The notes beneath the pieces are model-generated. The model searched no databases, had not been told where the DNA came from, and worked only from the letters and a program-made list of their open reading frames with translations. A program made the translations under genes and the position numbers. A DNA stretch of 64,000 nucleotides, from positions 43,927-107,926 of the forward strand of contig DONT01000001.1 of assembly GCA_003513765.1 (NCBI GenBank), read 5' to 3'. Shown piece by piece: positions 59,138-64,000 of this stretch (the stretch's first letter is position 1; every line of letters begins with the position of its first letter). The stretch is from Jeotgalicoccus sp. (GTDB lineage Bacteria > Bacillota > Bacilli > Staphylococcales > Salinicoccaceae).

Positions 59138-60544
59138 AAAAGTATTTTAAGCAGTGGTATAGCCTTATATGAATTACTATTTGGTAAGTCTCCATCAGAA
59201 GGTAGAGAGATATACATAGCCTCACTGACACTAAGACAGGCTCAGACAATCTATAACATGGCTTATAGACAATTAAATATTCTTAAAGCAGATAGTAAAG
59301 CCCTCAGAGACCGCCTAGAGATGAGAAAGACAGATATTGTAGATATCGTCTCAGACTCTAAACTTATGGCTTTATCTAATAACCCTGATGCAATTGATGG
59401 TAAAAACCCTTCAACAGTCCTTTTAGATGAATTAGCCAGTATGCCTGATGACGAGATGTATTCTCGATTGAAAACAGGTATGGGCTTACAATCCAATCCT
59501 CTTACAGCTCTCATATCAACAGCCTCAGATAACCTTAACAGCCCAATGTATGAAGAATATAAGTATGTTACTAAAATGGTTGAAGGCAAAATTAAGAATG
59601 ATAGATACTTCTACTTTTGCGCTGAGTTAGATGAAATCTCAGAAATGAATAATGAAGAGTTATGGATTAAAGCAATGCCACTTCTTGAAAATGAAAAGCA
59701 TAGACCAACTATATTGAAGAATATTAAACAAGATATTGAAGAACAAAGAGAAAAGGGTAATGAAACCTCTATACAAATTAAGAACTTTAATATGTGGTCT
59801 TCGACAGGTGCTAACAACTTTATCAGCTCTAAATCTTGGCAAGTTGCAAGTACCGATGAGCCAATAGATATTGATTCAACAGACACCATTGTCGGTTTAG
59901 ACTTATCAAGTGTAGACGACCTCACAGCTGTATCATTTGCACACATGTTAGACAGCAAGAAGATATATGTAGACTCTCATGCATTTGTAAGTACTCGTAT
60001 GCCTATCGACATGAAGATTAAACGAGATAAGACAGATTACCTCAAGTTAGAGCAAGAAGGCTATGTCACAATCTCCAGAACGGAATCAGGAGTTATAGAC
60101 TATGGTGAAGTAATTGATTATCTATTGAAATATGAAAAAACACATAATCTAAACATTAAAGAAATAGTTTATGACCCGTACAACATTGGGCAATTCTTCC
60201 AAGCGATTGAACATAAGAATAAGACTGAGAATGCCAATATCAAGTGGACATTCGTAGAACAATCTCAGCAGATGTTCAAGCTGTCGCCCATTATTAAGCA
60301 GTTCAGAATTGATGTGTGGAATAAGAAGATTATGCATAGCAACAACCCTATTTTGAATATAGCTGTAAATAATGCAGTATCAAAAGAAGAGTTGAATAAT
60401 AATATCCGTGTGAGCAAAAAGAATAGAAGCTCTAAGATTGACCCGTTAGCTGCATTATTTAATGCTCATGCTTCAGCGATGCACATGGAGTTTAAGCCTA
60501 AATCCATCTCAGAGAAGATTAGAGAAGGTAAATTTAGCTTTTAG
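59138..60544 (+). CDS. terL: Terminase large subunit, exon 2 (ATPase end and nuclease)
   Basis: 468 codons; with exon 1 the spliced protein is 587 residues, the usual length for the P27-linked TerL family. Exon 2 starts with KSILSSGIALYELL completing Walker A. Walker B-like STVLLDELASMPDDEM is near exon residue 95. The RNase H-like nuclease follows: IVGLDLSSVDDLTAVSFAH (first Asp, near 250), KEIVYDPYNIGQF (near 345) and KIDPLAALFNAHASAM (near 430, late Asp). Cuts and pumps phage DNA into proheads. Confidence 0.92.
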   Translation, partial: KSILSSGIALYELLFGKSPSEGREIYIASLTLRQAQTIYNMAYRQLNILKADSKALRDRLEMRKTDIVDIVSDSKLMALSNNPDAIDGKNPSTVLLDELASMPDDEMYSRLKTGMGLQSNPLTALISTASDNLNSPMYEEYKYVTKMVEGKIKNDRYFYFCAELDEISEMNNEELWIKAMPLLENEKHRPTILKNIKQDIEEQREKGNETSIQIKNFNMWSSTGANNFISSKSWQVASTDEPIDIDSTDTIVGLDLSSVDDLTAVSFAHMLDSKKIYVDSHAFVSTRMPIDMKIKRDKTDYLKLEQEGYVTISRTESGVIDYGEVIDYLLKYEKTHNLNIKEIVYDPYNIGQFFQAIEHKNKTENANIKWTFVEQSQQMFKLSPIIKQFRIDVWNKKIMHSNNPILNIAVNNAVSKEELNNNIRVSKKNRSSKIDPLAALFNAHASAMHMEFKPKSISEKIREGKFSF

Positions 60545-60558
60545 AAAAGGAGAAGAGA

Positions 60559-60777
60559 ATGAAAGATATAATAAACAAAATACAAGGAAGTTTTAAAGCA
60601 GTATTTAGTTTTCTATTTACATTAGAAATTCTAATCATACTGCTATTTTTATGCGGTTTAGGAGTTATTTTATATACAGTTTACATGCTGAATATTATCG
60701 CATTTGGCTTTGCATTAGGTGTTGTGATGATTGGAATAGCCTTCATGCTACATGATGGACTAAATGGAAATAGCTAA
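60559..60777 (+). CDS. Small two-helix membrane protein between terL and portal
   Basis: A 72-residue protein with hydrophobic segments at about 14-38 and 42-64 (LEILIILLFLCGLGVILYTV; FGFALGVVMIGIAFML). AAAAGGAG precedes the ATG. Small membrane proteins at this place occur in staphylococcal phages; function unknown. Confidence 0.65.
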   Translation: MKDIINKIQGSFKAVFSFLFTLEILIILLFLCGLGVILYTVYMLNIIAFGFALGVVMIGIAFMLHDGLNGNS

Positions 60778-60854
60778 AAATGAGTTAACTGCTACTAATA
60801 TGTCTAAGTAAGCAAATTATTAAAAATTCCTCAACAGAAAGAGGTGTATGAACA

Positions 60855-62132
60855 ATCGGATTTAACATATTTAAAAATATAGAACGAAGAAACACAATGA
60901 CACATGATGTATTACCTTTTGGAAATATCAATGAGGTAATCAGAGCAACTGAGTATAGTTCAGTCAAGGCGATTGAGAATGCTGATATTTTTACAGCGAT
61001 TAATACTATTGCTTCTGATATTAGCTCATTGCCAATTAAGGTAACAGATGGCTCGTATGATAACAATTTAGAACTCGAATATTTATTGAATACAGAGCCT
61101 AACTCAGTATTAAACGGTAAAAACTTTATTTACATATTGATAGTAAACTCAATTTTAAATGGTAATGCTTATGCTCAAATTGAAAGAGATGAACATGGTG
61201 TGCCAGTTGGTCTACATTATATTTCGAATGATAGAGTGCAGAACATTAAAAAGAAAAGTAATTCGAGTTTTAATACTGAAATCAATTATGAAATAAGACA
61301 ACTTGGAAACTCAGGTAAGATTAAAAGTATTCCCTCGCAAAACATCCTTCATATTAAACCTTTCACTACTGATGGCTTTATTGGTCGCAGCCCTCTTATC
61401 GCACTTAAAGATGATATAGAAACACAGAGTAACAGTAAGAAGTTCTTCTCTAATTTCTTCAAGAATGGAACACAATCAGGTGGCATCATCAAAGTTGCTG
61501 GTGACCTTAATTCAGATGACAAAGAAGCCATAAGGGAAGCATGGCAACAAGCAAACTCTGGCTCAGATAATGCTCATAAAATTATTGTGCTTGATGAAGG
61601 TACAACCTATGACCCTATTAAAGTAGATACGGAAATACTCAAACTGATTAATGATAGTAAACACAATACTATCCAAGTTGCGAAAGTCCTCGGTATGCCA
61701 CTTCACAAAATGAAGATTGAAACTCACTCTGTAAGCCTAGAACAAGCTAACTCAGACTATGTAATCAACACATTAAATAGTTATATATCAGCATTAGAAA
61801 GTGAGCTTAATAGAAAGCTGTTCGCAGATAAAGCATTAAGACAGAATAACAAAATTAAGTTTAATACTGATGTTTACAAATATTCTGATGCTAAAACAAA
61901 AGTTGAGAATGTGAAAGCTCAAGTTGAACTCGGATTACTGAGTATCAACGAGGGAAGAGAAATGATGAATTTACCTCCAATTGAAAATGGAGATAGATAC
62001 ATTCAGAGCTTGAACTTTATGGATTCAGAACTAATTAGTGAGTATCAACTTAAGCGAGTAAATGGTATTCAGAAAAATGTAGTCGATGAAAATAAAGTGT
62101 CAGAAGAACCGCTTCAAGGTGGTGAAATTTAA
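60855..62132 (+). CDS. HK97-type portal protein, apparent ATC start
   Basis: About 425 residues: portal of the HK97 family, forming the dodecameric DNA gate of the head. FTAINTIASDISSLPIKVTDG (near 38-60), EPNSVLNGKNFIYILIVNSILNGNAYA, RSPLIALKDDIETQ and the late VAKVLGMPLHKMKI / LEQANSDYVINTLNSYISALESELN are typical. ATG 60897 is in frame, but portal-like codons GFNIFKNIERRNT precede it; GAGGTG at 60841-60846 is spaced 8 bases from ATC 60855. An ATG at 60848 is out of frame (4-codon ORF). Confidence 0.88.
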   Translation: MGFNIFKNIERRNTMTHDVLPFGNINEVIRATEYSSVKAIENADIFTAINTIASDISSLPIKVTDGSYDNNLELEYLLNTEPNSVLNGKNFIYILIVNSILNGNAYAQIERDEHGVPVGLHYISNDRVQNIKKKSNSSFNTEINYEIRQLGNSGKIKSIPSQNILHIKPFTTDGFIGRSPLIALKDDIETQSNSKKFFSNFFKNGTQSGGIIKVAGDLNSDDKEAIREAWQQANSGSDNAHKIIVLDEGTTYDPIKVDTEILKLINDSKHNTIQVAKVLGMPLHKMKIETHSVSLEQANSDYVINTLNSYISALESELNRKLFADKALRQNNKIKFNTDVYKYSDAKTKVENVKAQVELGLLSINEGREMMNLPPIENGDRYIQSLNFMDSELISEYQLKRVNGIQKNVVDENKVSEEPLQGGEI

Positions 62133-62759
62133 ATGAGTAATGTAGAAAAAAGATTTATTGATGTCGAAGTTAGAGCTGAATCTAATGAACAAGAAAATAT
62201 GGTTATCGAAGGCTATGCTCTGAAGTTCAATACAAAGAGTAATCCTCTTTCAAGTGGTGATGTTAGATTCATTGAAACCATTTCACCTGAAGCATTGGAG
62301 AATGCAGATATGGAAGATGTGAGAGCCCTAATAGACCATAACCCTTCTTTAGTGTTAGCAAGAACAACAGCAGACACTTTGAAACTTGAAGTTGATGATG
62401 TTGGCTTGAAGTTTAGAGCTGTATTGGCTGACACATCGTATGCAAGAGACCTTTATAAAAATATTCAAGCAGGCAACATTAATCAATGTTCTTTTGCTTT
62501 TGAATTAGATGATAAAGGTGACTCAGTTAGATACAACAAAGAATCCAGAATGTATGAGCGAACACTTAACTCATTCAAGCGGATTATGGATGTATCAGCT
62601 GTAACATATCCTGCATACAATGACACAGATGTTATGCCTGCTCTAAGAAGTATTGAAGAAGCAAATAAAGAAGTAGAACAACTAAAAGAATTACATAAAC
62701 GCAAATTACAACTGGAATTAGATTTGATGAGGTTGAAAGGAGATTTAAACAAGCAATGA
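62133..62759 (+). CDS. HK97-family prohead protease
   Basis: A 208-residue serine protease that processes the capsid. Catalytic His69 in LIDHNPSLVLART and Ser120 in NQCSFAFELDD are present, with the family start EVRAESNEQENMVIEGYALKFN. The ATG directly follows the portal stop, and the end overlaps the capsid start (ATGA). The C-terminal helix (EANKEVEQLKELHKRKLQLELDL) resembles a scaffold tail. Confidence 0.92.
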   Translation: MSNVEKRFIDVEVRAESNEQENMVIEGYALKFNTKSNPLSSGDVRFIETISPEALENADMEDVRALIDHNPSLVLARTTADTLKLEVDDVGLKFRAVLADTSYARDLYKNIQAGNINQCSFAFELDDKGDSVRYNKESRMYERTLNSFKRIMDVSAVTYPAYNDTDVMPALRSIEEANKEVEQLKELHKRKLQLELDLMRLKGDLNKQ

Positions 62760-64000
62760 CTATTGAAGAAGTAAGAAGTGAAATCACAAATAAGCTTGAC
62801 GAAATGCAACGAGCTTTAGATGCAGATGATGTTGAAAAAGCTGAAGCTATTAAAGCAGAAATTGCAGAGTACCAAGAGATGATTAAGCAACTTGAAGCAG
62901 AACTTGCTGAAGTAGAAGGCGAAGAACAACCAACTGAGGAGGAATCTGAAGATAAAGAAGTTGCTGAAAGCTCAACGGGAGAAACTGATGTACGGAAGCT
63001 CGAAGCTAGAATCGCAGATTTAGAAAAAGAATTAGAAGATAAGAACGAAGAAAGAAATGAAGAATCATCTACGCAAGTAGAAGATAATAAATTAAACTTA
63101 AACAATGAAGGAGAAGAAAGAAAAATGACAGAAATCGTAGAAGAAGTAGTACTAAATGTAAATGGTGCGGATGAAATTCGCTCAGCATACCAAGAGTTTC
63201 TAGTAACAGGTGAAAAACGAAATGTAACTTCAACAGATGAAGGTGTACTTGTTCCAGAAGAAGTAGCAACTTCAATTGAAAACTTAATGGATGAGCTAGA
63301 AGGATTAGACAAATTAGTAGATGTTAAACATGTAAACAGTGCAATTGGTAAATATCCAGTTCGTAATGCAGATTCAGCAGTATCTCCACTTCCAACTGTA
63401 GAAGAGCTTGAAGAGTCTCCAGAACTTGGTTTACGCAAACTTGGTGACTACAAATATGAAATTAAGACTCATAGAGGTCTAGTTAAGGCATCATTCGAAG
63501 CTATTGACGATGCAGTCGAAGTTGAGAAGATTATTAATGAAGAAATGGCTGAAGCAATTGTAGCTACTAAGAACAAAGCCATTCTAGATGCTCTAGCAAC
63601 ATTACCAGCGCAAGAAGTTGCTGATTTAGATGCTATTAAGACAATCGTTAACACTGGTGTAGCTAAGCGTTACGCTAAACAAATTGTTGTATCTACAGAT
63701 GTATATGATGCTTTAGACCGCATGAAAGACTCTAATGGTCAGTATCTATTACAGCCTTCAGTAACAGCTGCTTCAGGCACTAAACTGTTTGGTAAAGACT
63801 TAGTAGTAGTAGATGCAGAAGTAATTGGTGAAGGTGTAATGTACATCGGTTCACTAAAAGATGCAGCTATTCTATTCCTACGCAAAGAGCTTTATGTTAA
63901 CTACGAAATCTGGAATCAGTACGGTAAAGTATTTACTCCAGTTGTCCGCCTAGATGCTGGTGTTAAGAACCCTAATGCTGTAGTTAAAGTCAACTTCACA
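62756..64000 (+). CDS. HK97-fold major capsid protein with N-terminal delta domain, partial
   Basis: The open frame runs from ATG 62756 to the window edge (415 codons, incomplete). Residues 1-120 are a charged coiled coil (EMQRALDADDVEKAEAIKAEIAEYQEM), the scaffold-like delta domain removed by the protease. The HK97 fold begins near residue 125: GVLVPEEVATSIENL, KYPVRNADSAVSPL, THRGLVKASFEAIDDA and FGKDLVVVDAEVIGEG. An in-frame ATG at 63125 (residue 124) has GAAGGAG 11 bases upstream, so a short form without delta domain may also be made. Confidence 0.92.
   Translation, partial: MTIEEVRSEITNKLDEMQRALDADDVEKAEAIKAEIAEYQEMIKQLEAELAEVEGEEQPTEEESEDKEVAESSTGETDVRKLEARIADLEKELEDKNEERNEESSTQVEDNKLNLNNEGEERKMTEIVEEVVLNVNGADEIRSAYQEFLVTGEKRNVTSTDEGVLVPEEVATSIENLMDELEGLDKLVDVKHVNSAIGKYPVRNADSAVSPLPTVEELEESPELGLRKLGDYKYEIKTHRGLVKASFEAIDDAVEVEKIINEEMAEAIVATKNKAILDALATLPAQEVADLDAIKTIVNTGVAKRYAKQIVVSTDVYDALDRMKDSNGQYLLQPSVTAASGTKLFGKDLVVVDAEVIGEGVMYIGSLKDAAILFLRKELYVNYEIWNQYGKVFTPVVRLDAGVKNPNAVVKVNFT

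Larger units (their letters stand above)
39360..64000. mobile_element. Integrated prophage-like element, left end, truncated by window edge
   Basis: From the hemL stop onward base composition becomes clearly AT-rich and codon use changes. A tyrosine integrase is the first gene; accessory, regulatory, replication-like, HNH, terminase, portal, protease and capsid genes follow, all but one on the plus strand. The head module is HK97-type. The right end, tail and lysis genes are beyond the window. No cI/Cro-type divergent lysogeny switch is seen, and the integrase points inward. Attachment sites cannot be defined without the right junction. Confidence 0.85.

Noticed and set aside
62632..63438. 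268-residue minus-strand ORF in the capsid region
   Set aside because: Antisense shadow of the Glu/Lys-rich delta domain and capsid start; low-complexity Ser/Leu translation.

Overview
The window looks like a chromosome of a low-GC Gram-positive bacterium of the family Staphylococcaceae, more likely a relative of Jeotgalicoccus, Salinicoccus or Macrococcus than S. aureus itself. The reasons are the gene orders pheST-zapA-cvpA-polX-mutS2-trxA-uvrC-sdhCAB-(marR)-murI-rdgB and tig-clpX-engB-hemA-hemX-hemC-hemD-hemB-hemL, an Atl-type amidase, an LPXTG surface protein and a T-box in front of pheS. The genus is an inference; no rRNA is present to settle it.

1-24 kb is conserved core: a YhfC-like membrane protease, an AGCS amino-acid symporter, an M42 aminopeptidase, a TrmH-family methyltransferase, T-box-controlled pheST, a cell-division and repair run (zapA, cvpA, polX, mutS2), trxA, uvrC, succinate dehydrogenase (sdhCAB), and a marR-murI-rdgB-phosphodiesterase-GNAT cluster. 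Two tRNA-Arg genes (anticodons TCT and CCT) follow. Two intergenic gaps carry tandem 51-bp hairpin arrays (near 8.5-8.7 kb and 19.4-19.6 kb) that share one architecture.

24-28.2 kb is envelope and small-RNA territory: a 1064-residue LPXTG-anchored, Atl-like amidase with long acidic tracts, flanked on both sides by tiny minus-strand ORFs with their own expression signals. On the downstream side the tiny ORF lies opposite a structured plus-strand RNA. 28.2-39.35 kb is core again: NUDIX and TPR genes, tig, clpX, engB and the complete operon from hemA to hemL (glutamyl-tRNA to uroporphyrinogen III, plus HemX).

From about 39.36 kb to the right edge lies an AT-rich, incomplete prophage or related element, starting with a tyrosine integrase next to hemL. 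Its left half (40-50 kb) is an accessory zone of small membrane proteins and lipoproteins, a stand-alone HIRAN protein, a LexA-box-controlled HTH-YolD pair with a broken duplicate, a possible HEPN-like protein and a minus-strand PH-domain protein. The middle (50.5-57.6 kb) holds regulators, a 3 x 42-bp iteron-like array, replication-like wHTH proteins, a possible sigma-like factor and two HNH endonucleases. The right end is an HK97-type packaging and head module: terS, terL, portal, prohead protease and major capsid protein, the last running off the window. The terL gene is split by a small ORF-less group I intron exactly inside the Walker A codons; the exon-intron borders could be assigned to the base. 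The most interesting items are this intron with a possible trans-acting homing endonuclease, the paired 51-bp hairpin arrays with compensatory changes, the tiny antisense-paired ORF at 27.9 kb, the 42-bp iterons, and two genes that appear to start at ATT or ATC.
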